Shown one piece after another: positions 17,381 to 24,730 of a DNA stretch of 64,000 bases; position 1 is the first letter of the stretch; each line of letters opens with the position of its first letter. The stretch lies in the NCBI RefSeq assembly GCF_027923225.1, contig NZ_BSDI01000030.1, positions 91,198-155,197 of the forward strand. The letters run 5' to 3'. The notes beneath the pieces were generated by a model. That model did no database searches and had not been told where the DNA came from. It saw only the letters and a list, made by a program, of their open reading frames with translations. Source of the DNA: Phytohabitans aurantiacus. Lineage in GTDB: Bacteria; Actinomycetota; Actinomycetes; Mycobacteriales; Micromonosporaceae. The position numbers and the translations under genes were made by a program.

Positions 17381-17458
17381 CGATCAAGGGCATTCGCGTG
17401 GATCAAGGGCAAATGCACGCGGAGAAGAGATCCAACCACGTGCATTCGCCCTTGATCG
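17381..17458 (+). repeat. 78-bp asymmetric hairpin element, copy 5
   Basis: Copy 5 of ten. Outer box CGATCAAGG at 17381, then hairpin arms GATCAAGGGCAAATGCACG and CGTGCATTCGCCCTTGATC around GGAGAAGAGATCCAACCA. Inverted relative to copy 4. Confidence 0.92.
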
Positions 17459-17727
17459 GCGCGAAAGGCCGCTGCGCGGCGCGCGCCGGCCCAGCGGGCG
17501 ACGGCGGCCCAGCGGGCGACGGCGCCGGCCGGCGCGGCGCGAAAGGCCGCTGTGCGGCGGGCGGCGGACCAGTGCGGCGCGGCGGAGCGGGGAGGGCGGG
17601 TGGAGGGGCGGTCGAGGGGTGTGGTGGGAGGGGAGGAGGGAGATGAGCGGTATCGGATGGGGTGGGGGGTGGACAAAGGGGGCGCGCAGTCGAGAGGATT
17701 TCGCAGCCACACAAAAGGAGAATCTCG

Positions 17728-19116
17728 GTGCCCACCTCCACCGATCATGACAGCGCCACCCTCTGGCGCGACGGGCGGCCGGTCTACGACCGGGGTGAGA
17801 CCGTGTGCGTTATCGGCGCCGGTGTCAGCGGCCTGGTCGCGATCAAGAATCTCAAGGAGCACGGCTTCGGCGTCGACTGCTACGAGCGCGAAACGGGCGT
17901 CGGCGGCGCGTGGAACTGGCGGCACGATCGCAGCCCCGTCTACGCGAGCGCGCACCTGATCTCGTCGAAGCCGTTCACTCAGTTTCCGGATTTTCCGATG
18001 CCGGACGACTGGCCGGACTATCCGCACCACAGCCAGGTGCTCGCCTACCTTGAACGGTACGCGGATCATTTCGATCTTCGCCCGCACATCTGGTTCGGCA
18101 CAGAGGTGGTCAAGGTCGAGCCCGCAGACAACCAGAAATGGGACGTGACCACGCGCAGTACGGGCGGGTACGGCGGGGAGCGCACACACCGGTACGCGGC
18201 TGTCGTGGTCGCCAACGGGCACAACTGGGCGCCCAGTATGCCGGAGTACGAGGGGATCGACGGGTTCCGCGGCAAGATCATGCACTCGTCGGCGTACCAG
18301 GATCCGGCGCAACTGCGCGGCAAGCGGGTGCTGGTCGTCGGTGGCGGCAACACCGGGTGCGACATCGCCGTCGAGGCGGCGCAGCAGGCGGCCCGGTGCT
18401 GGCACTCGACCCGCCGCGGGTACTGGTACGCGCCCAAGTACGTGCTCGGCCGCCCCGCCGATCAGGTCAACGACGCGATCCTGGCGCTGCGCCTGCCGCT
18501 GCGGTTGCGGCAGTGGCTGCTGCACTGGACGCTGCGGCTGACGGTGGGCGATCTGACCAGGTTCGGCCTGCGCAAGCCCGACCACAAGATCTACGAGACG
18601 CACCCGATCGTCAACAGCCAGCTCGTCTATCACGTCGGGCATGGCGGGATCAGCCCGGTGCCCGACGTGAAGCGCTTCCGGCAGTACAGTGTCGAGCTGG
18701 CCGACGGCACCGAGATCGAGCCCGATCTGGTGGTGCTGGCGACGGGATACCAGCCGCGGTTCGAGTTCCTGGCGCCCGAGCTGCTCGGCATCGGGGCGGA
18801 CGGCCGGCCGAAGCTGCACCTGCACGCGTTCTCCCGCCAGCACCCGACGCTGTCGGTGGTGGGCCTGCTGGAGTCCGACTCGGGCCTGCCGACGCTCATC
18901 CACTGGCAGAGTGTGGCGGTCGCCCGCTGGCTGCGGCTGCGCGAGGCGGCGCCACAGAAGGCCGGCGAGTTCTGGTCGAGCCAGGTGGCGAAGGCGCCGG
19001 ACCGCCGCTGGATGAGCGCGAACGTCAAGGACACGCCGCGGCACTGGTTCGAGATCGCGCACGTGGACTACCTGCGCGCGCTGCAGAAAACCCTGCACGA
19101 GATGGGTCCCGCATGA
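17728..19116 (+). CDS. Flavin-containing monooxygenase
   Basis: Class B flavoprotein monooxygenase, 462 residues, using FAD and NADPH to oxygenate a soft nucleophile or ketone. VCVIGAGVSGLVAI is the FAD Rossmann motif, FRGKIMHSSAY is the FMO fingerprint (FxGxxxHxxxY, not the Trp form of Baeyer-Villiger enzymes), VLVVGGGNTGCDIA is the NADPH motif, and LATGY lies near the C-terminal end. The GTG at 17728 is preceded by AAAAGGAG at good spacing. Its TGA overlaps the ATG of the hydrolase-like gene (ATGA), so the two products probably work together. Confidence 0.88.
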   Translation: MPTSTDHDSATLWRDGRPVYDRGETVCVIGAGVSGLVAIKNLKEHGFGVDCYERETGVGGAWNWRHDRSPVYASAHLISSKPFTQFPDFPMPDDWPDYPHHSQVLAYLERYADHFDLRPHIWFGTEVVKVEPADNQKWDVTTRSTGGYGGERTHRYAAVVVANGHNWAPSMPEYEGIDGFRGKIMHSSAYQDPAQLRGKRVLVVGGGNTGCDIAVEAAQQAARCWHSTRRGYWYAPKYVLGRPADQVNDAILALRLPLRLRQWLLHWTLRLTVGDLTRFGLRKPDHKIYETHPIVNSQLVYHVGHGGISPVPDVKRFRQYSVELADGTEIEPDLVVLATGYQPRFEFLAPELLGIGADGRPKLHLHAFSRQHPTLSVVGLLESDSGLPTLIHWQSVAVARWLRLREAAPQKAGEFWSSQVAKAPDRRWMSANVKDTPRHWFEIAHVDYLRALQKTLHEMGPA

Positions 19117-19919
19117 GTACCAGGATCATCCGTTTCCGCGACTGGGCGCGTCCCGTGCCGCCGGCCCGCCGCGAGGTGTTGTCGGCGACGCCGGAGTCCG
19201 ACGAGGGCAAGCCGCCGGTGCTGTTCGTACCGGGGTTCGGCCATGGGGCGTGGGCGTTCGCCGAGTACTGGCTGGAGCATGCCGCGTCCCGAGGGTTCCC
19301 GGCGCACGCGGTCAGCCTGCGCGGGCATGGCGGCAGCGGCCCTGGGCCGAAGGCCACGCTGCGGGCGTACTCGCATGATGTCGTGCAGGTGGCGGCGAGC
19401 CTGCCGCGCCAGGCCGTGCTGGTCGGGCAGGGGGCCGGGGCTCTGGTCGTGGAGCGCGCCCTGGCGCGCTATCCGGCGCGCGCCGCGGTGCTGGCGGCGC
19501 CGGTGCTCGGCGGGTGGGCGACGCTGGCGACGGCGTTGCGGCGAAATCCGGCAGGCACGCTGCCGGCGGTGTTCGGCGGGCGGTTGCGGATGGGGCGCCG
19601 CCAGCTTTTCAGCCGGGAGGTCCCGGAGGCGACGGCGAAGGCATACACGGCGCGGCTTGGCCGCGCTTCGACGCGCGCGCAGTGGCAGCTGATCGCGCAT
19701 CGTGCGGCCGAGCCGCCGGTCGGTGATCCTCCGGTACTGGTGGTAGGCAGCCCCGACGACCGCGTGGTGCCGGCGTCGGCGTTGACGAAGGCGGCTCGCC
19801 GCTACGGTGGCGCGCCCCTTCTGTTTCCGGGCATGGGGCATGACCTGATGCTCGACGCGCGCTGGCGTGAGCCGGTCGACGCGATCCTGGACTGGCTGGA
19901 CAAGGGTGCCACGATGTGA
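19113..19919 (+). CDS. Alpha/beta-hydrolase fold protein lacking the nucleophile Ser
   Basis: A 268-residue alpha/beta-hydrolase homologue. Expected fold elements are present: oxyanion region VLFVPGFGHGAWAF, SLRGHGGSG, an acid GSPDDRVVP and a His in FPGMGHDLM. The nucleophile elbow, normally G-x-S-x-G, reads VLVGQGAGAL, so Gly replaces Ser; the codon is GGG, not a one-base Ser variant of AGC/TCN type except AGC/GGC-like change. It may be a non-hydrolytic enzyme or binding protein, as in cofactor-free dioxygenases or lyases with altered elbows, or simply inactive. It is translationally coupled to the monooxygenase, a pairing that normally gives oxidation followed by ester cleavage. Confidence 0.8.
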   Translation: MSTRIIRFRDWARPVPPARREVLSATPESDEGKPPVLFVPGFGHGAWAFAEYWLEHAASRGFPAHAVSLRGHGGSGPGPKATLRAYSHDVVQVAASLPRQAVLVGQGAGALVVERALARYPARAAVLAAPVLGGWATLATALRRNPAGTLPAVFGGRLRMGRRQLFSREVPEATAKAYTARLGRASTRAQWQLIAHRAAEPPVGDPPVLVVGSPDDRVVPASALTKAARRYGGAPLLFPGMGHDLMLDARWREPVDAILDWLDKGATM

Positions 19920-19966
19920 GCCCAACCGGTCCACTGTAGACACTTAAGCGTTCCTGGGGAGGCGCT

Positions 19967-20464
19967 ATGGCGAACGGTGATGTCCCGCTGGTGGTCTGCG
20001 TGTCGGCCGACCTCGAACTCCGCAAGTGGATCGTGCAACGCATCGACCGGCGCACGCCTGTGCTGGTCTGCGCCGACCTCGACGAACTGCGGGCCACGCT
20101 TTTCCCGGCAGAGAAAAGACCGGCCGGCGACGCGTTGAGACCGGCCAGAGTCGCGGCGGAGCCAGCGGCGGCGGTCATGCACGGCGAGTTCGTGGTGGAT
20201 GTCGACGGTCACCAGGTGACCTGGCGCGGCGGCGTCGTGGCCACCACCCGGCGCGAGCGGGAGCTGCTCGCCCGGCTCGCCCGTCCACCGCTGTCGGTGT
20301 GGCCGTACGAGAAGCTGTTCGTCGAGGTCTGGGGCGGCTCGTACCTCGGCGACTCGTCGATCCTGCACTCGGCGGTCAAGCGGCTGCGCCGCAAGCTGCG
20401 CGGCGCCGAGGGCGCACCGACCATCGAGACGGTGCGCGGGGTGGGCTACCGGCTCAGCTCGTAA
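19967..20464 (+). CDS. Winged-helix (OmpR/PhoB-type) regulator with atypical N-terminus
   Basis: A 165-residue DNA-binding protein. The C-terminal 100 residues form a Trans_reg_C domain: VATTRRERELLARL, KLFVEVWGG, HSAVKRLRRKLRG and the wing IETVRGVGYRLSS. The N-terminal 60 residues (VPLVVCVSADLELRKWIVQR) look like a shortened receiver without the phosphoacceptor Asp and switch Lys, so it is not a classic phospho-regulated protein. It has GGGGAGGC before the ATG. The 3' end overlaps the convergent otsA gene by 11 nt. Confidence 0.82.
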   Translation: MANGDVPLVVCVSADLELRKWIVQRIDRRTPVLVCADLDELRATLFPAEKRPAGDALRPARVAAEPAAAVMHGEFVVDVDGHQVTWRGGVVATTRRERELLARLARPPLSVWPYEKLFVEVWGGSYLGDSSILHSAVKRLRRKLRGAEGAPTIETVRGVGYRLSS

Positions 20465-21866
20465 GCCGGGTGGCGAGCGTGCCCGTCTGTTCCAGCGCGC
20501 TGACGTACGACCGGGCCCAGGCCTGGATGTCGTGGGTGCGCAGGTGCTCGCGCATGCTCGCCATGCGGCCGCGCACGTCGCTCGGCGCGGCTTCGAGGGC
20601 GTGCATGAGCGTGAGCTTGAGCCCGTCGAGGTCGTGCGGGTTGACCAGGTACGCCTGGGTCAGCTCGGCGGCCGCACCGGCGAACTCGCTGAGCACCAGC
20701 GCACCGTCACCGTCGACGCGCGCGGCGACGTACTCCTTGGCCACGAGGTTCATGCCGTCGCGCAGCGGTGTGACCATCATGACGTCGGCCGCCCGGTACA
20801 GGGCGGCCAGCTCGGCACGGTCGAACGGCTGGTTGAGGTAGTGGATCGCGGGCTCGCCGACCCGGCCGAACTCGCCGTTGACGCGGCCCACCTCGCGCTC
20901 GACCCGGTCGCGGAGCACCTGGTACTGCTCGACCCGCTCGCGGCTCGGCACCACCACCTGGACGAGCACCGTGTCGCGTACCTTGATGTGCCCGTCGGCG
21001 AGCAGCTCGCTGTATGCCTTGAGCCTGTGCTCGATGCCCTTGGTGTAGTCCATCCGGTCGACGCTGAGGATCATGTGCTGCGGCTCGCCCAGGTCTTTGC
21101 GAAGCTGCTGGGCCCGCGCCACCACGTCGGGCCGCCCGGCGAGCTGCTCCATCTCGGCCATGTCGATCGACACCGGGAACGCGCCGATGCGAACCACCCG
21201 ATCTTCGACCGCGATCCGCCGGTCGGTGGCGGGCACCTGGAGTACCTTCGCCGCGAGCTGTGCGAAGTTGTGCGCGGCCTGAGCCCGCTGGAACCCGACC
21301 AGGTCGGCACCCAGCATCCCGAGCAGCAGCTCGGCGCGGCGGGGGAGCTGCATGAAGAGCTCCGGGGGCGGGAACGGCACGTGCAGGAAGAAGCCGATCA
21401 ACAGGTCTGGGCGGAGCGCGCGGAGCATCCCCGGCACGAGCTGCAGGTGGTAGTCCTGCACCCAGACGACCGCGCCAGGCTCGGCGGCCTCGGCGGCGGC
21501 TTCGGCGAACCGCTGGTTGACCCGCTGGTACGACTCCCACCAGCGGCGGTGGTAGACGGGCTGCTCGACCGCGTCGTGGTACAGCGGCCAGAGGGTCGCG
21601 TTGGCGAAACCCTCGTAGTGCTGGCGCACGTCGTCTTCGGAGAGGGCGACGGTGTGCATGCGTACGCCGTCGACGTCGGGCAGGGCCGGCGCGGTGTCGG
21701 TGCCTCCCGCCCAGCCGACCCAGGTGGCCGGCGCATGCTGGAGAATCGGGTGCAGGGCACTGACCAGGCCGCCCGGACTGCGACGCCACTCGCACGCGCC
21801 GTCGGGCGCCACGCTGTCGTCGACGGGCAAGCGGTTGGCCACCACCACGAGGGAACTCTGCCGCAT
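20454..21866 (-). CDS. otsA: Trehalose-6-phosphate synthase
   Basis: GT20 enzyme of 470 residues making trehalose 6-phosphate from glucose 6-phosphate and a nucleotide glucose. LVVVANRLPV, the SPGGL loop, WVGWAG, WVQDYHLQLVP, HVPFPPPELF, DRMDYTKGI and RDGMNLVAKEY are the family motifs, and the length is normal. The product supports osmotic and desiccation tolerance in actinomycetes. No otsB is adjacent. The 140-nt upstream region holds a stem-loop at 21919-21954. It converges on and slightly overlaps the winged-helix regulator gene. Confidence 0.95.
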   Translation of the reverse strand: MRQSSLVVVANRLPVDDSVAPDGACEWRRSPGGLVSALHPILQHAPATWVGWAGGTDTAPALPDVDGVRMHTVALSEDDVRQHYEGFANATLWPLYHDAVEQPVYHRRWWESYQRVNQRFAEAAAEAAEPGAVVWVQDYHLQLVPGMLRALRPDLLIGFFLHVPFPPPELFMQLPRRAELLLGMLGADLVGFQRAQAAHNFAQLAAKVLQVPATDRRIAVEDRVVRIGAFPVSIDMAEMEQLAGRPDVVARAQQLRKDLGEPQHMILSVDRMDYTKGIEHRLKAYSELLADGHIKVRDTVLVQVVVPSRERVEQYQVLRDRVEREVGRVNGEFGRVGEPAIHYLNQPFDRAELAALYRAADVMMVTPLRDGMNLVAKEYVAARVDGDGALVLSEFAGAAAELTQAYLVNPHDLDGLKLTLMHALEAAPSDVRGRMASMREHLRTHDIQAWARSYVSALEQTGTLATRLTS

Positions 21867-21918
21867 TGGGCACCTCGTCTCGGTGCGCGCGGTTTCGGTG
21901 CGCGCGCAGGATGGGGGT

Positions 21919-21954
21919 CTTCGCTTTACTAGGAGTATTCCTACTGACGCGAAG
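21919..21954. promoter_or_regulatory. Symmetric stem-loop upstream of otsA
   Basis: Outer arms CTTCGC/GCGAAG and inner arms TAGGA/TCCTA are separated by 5-nt bulges on each side and a GTAT centre. The structure lies 52 nt upstream of the otsA start in locally AT-rich DNA, consistent with an operator or a 5' leader hairpin. No other copy was noticed. Confidence 0.5.
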
Positions 21955-22006
21955 TTACGCGAGTGTTACGCAGCGACAACAGGGGTTGATGAATTTCGCT
22001 GAATGT

Positions 22007-22873
22007 TCAGACCACGGCGCCATCGTCCGGATCGTCCTCTTCGTCTTCTCCGGAGCGCAGCCGCAGGACCAGCGTGACGAACCCGCTGAGGATCGCCGCG
22101 AACCCCAGGACCGTGGCGACGCCCCGGTCGATGGGCGCCATGTTCGGAAAGAGGAAGAGCAGGAAGCCACCGATGATGGCGAGGATGCCGACCACGGCGT
22201 ACTTGGAAATGCGCGGCAGCGGTGGCGGTGGCGGAGGGGTGTAGCCCTCGTCGTCGTTGTCCGAGGGCAGGTGCGCGCCGAACGTGTCCAGACCGTCCAG
22301 AAGGGACGGTTCGGGCCTCGGCCGCGCGGGCGTGAGGGAGATGTCCGTGATGTGGGTCGCGTCCGCGAGCCCCTCGCTGTCAGCGCTTTCGGGGCGGCCC
22401 GCTTCGCTGTCGGCGCTTTCGGGGCGGCTCCCTTGGCTTTCGAGGCGGCCCCCTGTGCTTTCGGGGCGGACCTCGGGGGCGCGGCCACTCGGCACGTCCT
22501 CCGCCGCCGGCCAGGGCGGCGTCCGCGTGTCCACGTCAGCGTGGTACCCGGCCACGATGCGCGCCCACTCGGTCTCGACGTCGGGCTCCTTGGCGTCGGC
22601 GGCCTCATCGGTCAGCCGGCTCAGATAGTCGCGGGCGGCGGCCAGATGGGTCCGGTCGACGTACAGGCGGTCGGTCGGCCGGGGTGGGACCGTGGTGGTG
22701 CGCGTCACCGGGTTGAGGTCGGCAGACGGCTGAAGGTACGCCGCGATGCCTCCTGCCGCGAGAACATCGAGCAGGTGCTCGCCGACCCGGGGGTCGACGT
22801 CGCCAGCGACGGCGTACTCGGTCGCGTCGAGCCCGTTGTCCCGCCGACCCCGCCGCGCGCCACCCGCAGTCAC
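22007..22873 (-). CDS. Membrane protein with variable repeat linker
   Basis: 288 residues. The N-terminal part (DNGLDATEYAVAGDVDPRVGEHLLDVLAAGG) resembles the start of a conserved actinobacterial family; the middle is a low-complexity linker with repeated RPES and SADSE units; the C-terminal part has two membrane helices (YAVVGILAIIGGFLLFLF and VATVLGFAAILSGFVTLVL) and an acidic tail. Function unknown. GTG at 22873 follows AGGAGGCGAGC, a strong ribosome binding site, so I chose it over starts up to 22927 that would run through a direct repeat. Confidence 0.75.
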   Translation of the reverse strand: MTAGGARRGRRDNGLDATEYAVAGDVDPRVGEHLLDVLAAGGIAAYLQPSADLNPVTRTTTVPPRPTDRLYVDRTHLAAARDYLSRLTDEAADAKEPDVETEWARIVAGYHADVDTRTPPWPAAEDVPSGRAPEVRPESTGGRLESQGSRPESADSEAGRPESADSEGLADATHITDISLTPARPRPEPSLLDGLDTFGAHLPSDNDDEGYTPPPPPPLPRISKYAVVGILAIIGGFLLFLFPNMAPIDRGVATVLGFAAILSGFVTLVLRLRSGEDEEDDPDDGAVV

Positions 22874-22905
22874 CGCTCGCCTCCTAGCTGACCGTGCTCT
22901 CGTGC

Positions 22906-22976
22906 TGCCCTGCTCTGCTTCCCTCACGGCAACACTCGTGTGCCCCGCTCTGCTTCCCTCACGGCGACACCCGTTG
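22906..22976. repeat. Two tandem 35-bp direct repeats
   Basis: The unit TGCCC(T/C)GCTCTGCTTCC followed by CTCACGGC(A/G)ACAC(T/C)CGT is present at 22906-22940 and 22941-22976 with about four differences. It lies between divergent genes (membrane protein and plsC), so it could hold binding sites for a shared regulator; it could also be a plain duplication. Confidence 0.75.
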
Positions 22977-23094
22977 CGCTCTGAATCGTGACACGGCGAG
23001 GACAGGTTCGGGGAGTGCGTTGTGGTGCGGTGTACCTGGTTCGTAGGCTCATTGCCGACAGTTCCCGGCGCGGAACTCTGCGGGAAGGACGCGC

Positions 23095-23799
23095 GTGCTC
23101 TACTGGTTGCTCAAGTACATCCTGCTCGGGCCATGGCTGAGATTGATCTGGCGGCCCCGGGTCGAGGGTCGGGAGCACGTTCCCGACGTCGGGCCGGCGA
23201 TCATCGCGAGCAACCACCTGTCGTTCTCCGACTCGATCTTCATGCCGCTGATGGTGAAGCGGAAAGTCACCTTTGTCGCCAAAGCCGAGTATTTCACCGG
23301 CAAAGGGATCAAGGGGTGGCTCGTGAAAATGTTCTTCGTCGGCACCGGCACGATCCCCGTGGACCGGTCCGGCGGGCGAGCCGCCCAAGCGGCCCTCGAC
23401 ACCCAGCTCCGCGTGCTCCGCGAGGGCAAGCTGGCCGGCATCTACCCGGAGGGCACCCGCTCCCCGGACGGACGCCTGTACCGCGGCAAGACGGGCGTCG
23501 CCCGGCTCGCCCTGGAGAGCGGCGCCCCCGTGATCCCCGTAGTGATGCTCAACGCCGACGAGATCCAGCCGCCCGGCAAGATCATTCCGAAGATCAAGCG
23601 CGTGCACATCCGCTTCGGAGCTCCCCTGGACTTCAGCCGGTACGCGGGGATGGCGGGCGACCGCTTCGTCGAGCGGGCGATCACCGACGAGATCATGTAC
23701 GAGCTGATGGAGCTGTCGGGGCGCGAGTACGTGGACATCTACGCCCAAAAGGTCAAGACCAAGCCCGCGCCCGAACCCTCAGCCCCCATAGCCGCTTAA
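23095..23799 (+). CDS. plsC: 1-acyl-sn-glycerol-3-phosphate acyltransferase
   Basis: PlsC/LPLAT-fold acyltransferase of 234 residues, acylating lysophosphatidate to phosphatidate at the membrane. The H-x4-D motif is NHLSFSD, and the substrate-binding motif is YPEGTRSPDGRLYRGKTG. An N-terminal hydrophobic stretch (LLKYILLGPWLRLIW) anchors it. GTG start after GGAAGGACGC. The gene stands alone; its 3' side is a long repeat region with a convergent gene beyond. Confidence 0.9.
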   Translation: MLYWLLKYILLGPWLRLIWRPRVEGREHVPDVGPAIIASNHLSFSDSIFMPLMVKRKVTFVAKAEYFTGKGIKGWLVKMFFVGTGTIPVDRSGGRAAQAALDTQLRVLREGKLAGIYPEGTRSPDGRLYRGKTGVARLALESGAPVIPVVMLNADEIQPPGKIIPKIKRVHIRFGAPLDFSRYAGMAGDRFVERAITDEIMYELMELSGREYVDIYAQKVKTKPAPEPSAPIAA

Positions 23800-23950
23800 C
23801 CTCGCCGTCCCGACCCGCGCGGGGTTGCGATCCGCGGCGCTGCGGCGTGTCGGCGGCTTGGCCGCGGCGCGAGAGGGCGGCGCGCGGCGCCCGCTGCGCC
23901 CGCGCGGGCCGGACGTGGCCGCATCGCGGCCGCCGTGGCGGCCCTTCCGT

Positions 23951-24028
23951 CGATCAAGGACGAATGCACGTGGTTGGATCTCTCTTCCGCGTGCGTTTGG
24001 CCTTGATCCATGCGGATCTCCTTGATCG
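23951..24028 (-). repeat. 78-bp asymmetric hairpin element, copy 6
   Basis: Copy 6 of ten. Left arm GATCAAGGACGAATGCACG, loop TGGTTGGATCTCTCTTCC, right arm CGTGCGTTTGGCCTTGATC, third box CTCCTTGATCG ending at 24028. Faces copy 7. Confidence 0.9.
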
Positions 24029-24145
24029 ACGCCGTTGAGTTGAGAGCTCGGACGGCGGGGCGAGCGCCTCGACCACCCAGGCCGGCCGGGCGCCGCCGGG
24101 CGCCGGCCATCGCCCGGATTGTCCCTATCCGTGCTGCGGACCTCT

Positions 24146-24197
24146 CGAGCTGTGAACGTTTATGGCTGCTCCAGCAGCCATAAACGTTCACAGCTCG
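24146..24197. repeat. Perfect palindrome, CTGTGAACGTTT family, copy 1
   Basis: Two 25-nt perfect arms beginning CGAGCTGTGAACGTTTATGG with a 2-nt centre (TCCA if read as a 4-nt loop). A second member with changed but still self-complementary arms lies at 35368-35417. The stem would be a very stable hairpin and could stop transcription from either side. Confidence 0.9.
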
Positions 24198-24302
24198 TCG
24201 CGCAACGGCGACCTTGAGACCTGGCCGCGCCGCGCGCGCCCCGCCGCGCGCGGTACTGGGCAAGGCACGCAGTGCCCCGGCTCCCACTCCCGCTCACTGC
24301 GG

Positions 24303-24360
24303 CGATCTTGCAGTTGTCCGGTCCCAAACCGGGCAATCCGACGTGACAACTGCAAGATCG
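24303..24360. repeat. Inverted repeat CGATCTTGCAGTTGTC
   Basis: Perfect 16-nt arms CGATCTTGCAGTTGTC and GACAACTGCAAGATCG enclose 26 nt that contain a further short stem (CCGGTCCCAAACCGG). Single copy in the window. Role unknown; it may be a terminator-like hairpin in the same cluster of palindromes. Confidence 0.8.
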
Positions 24361-24469
24361 GCGCGAGGTGGCCGGTGCCCGGGCCGCATTCCGGGCGACG
24401 GACCTCGGGCGGCGCCGCGCCGCCCGCGTGGGCGCGGGGCAGCGGTCTCTAGCGGCGGACCTCGGCCGT

Positions 24470-24547
24470 CGATCAAGGAGATCTCCGTCGATCAAGGGCG
24501 AATGCACGCGGAAAAGAGATCCAACCACGTGCATTCGCCCTTGATCG
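24470..24547 (+). repeat. 78-bp asymmetric hairpin element, copy 7
   Basis: Copy 7 of ten. Outer box CGATCAAGG, 21 bp to the hairpin with perfect arms GATCAAGGGCGAATGCACG / CGTGCATTCGCCCTTGATC and loop CGGAAAAGAGATCCAACCA. Effectively the consensus form. Confidence 0.95.
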
Positions 24548-24556
24548 ACGGAAAAA

Positions 24557-24641
24557 GGCCGCCTGCGGCGCGAGGCCGCCTGCGGCGCGAGGCCGCCTGC
24601 GGCGCGAGCCCGCCTGCGGCGCGAGCCCGCCTACGGCGCGG
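24557..24641. repeat. 17-bp tandem repeat, five units
   Basis: Unit GGCCGCCTGCGGCGCGA occurs three times without change and twice with one to three changes. It starts 9 nt after element copy 7. Not a CRISPR: there are no spacers. Confidence 0.9.
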
Positions 24642-24730
24642 GGCGCGGCCCGCGCCGCAGGTGCATGGCGCTGGTGTAAAGCGCCCCGGAGCGCGGCCCG
24701 CTGCACGGGCGGGCACACGCAAGGACGAAG

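Larger units (their letters stand above)
16915..17727. other. Repeat-rich intergenic region
   Basis: Over 800 bp without a convincing gene. It contains copies 4 and 5 of the 78-bp hairpin element in inverted orientation, a GC-rich low-complexity tract (17070-17170), a palindrome GATGCCGCA/TGCGGCATC at 17270-17300, and a second low-complexity tract (17460-17640) with a direct repeat of GCGCGAAAGGCCGCTG (17460 and 17536). AT-richer DNA at 17690-17725 with AAAAGGAG precedes the monooxygenase start. Confidence 0.75.
23800..24730. other. Repeat-rich intergenic region at a convergent junction
   Basis: No gene is supported. In order: GC-rich tract, 78-bp element copy 6, a perfect 25-bp-arm palindrome (24146-24197), a 16-bp-arm inverted repeat (24303-24360), copy 7 of the 78-bp element in opposite orientation, five 17-bp tandem repeats (24557-24641). 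The region lies between plsC and the convergent cyclase-AAA gene. Confidence 0.8.

Noticed and set aside
24557..24641. CRISPR-like array of short repeats
   Set aside because: Units are contiguous 17-mers with no spacers and no cas genes are in the window.
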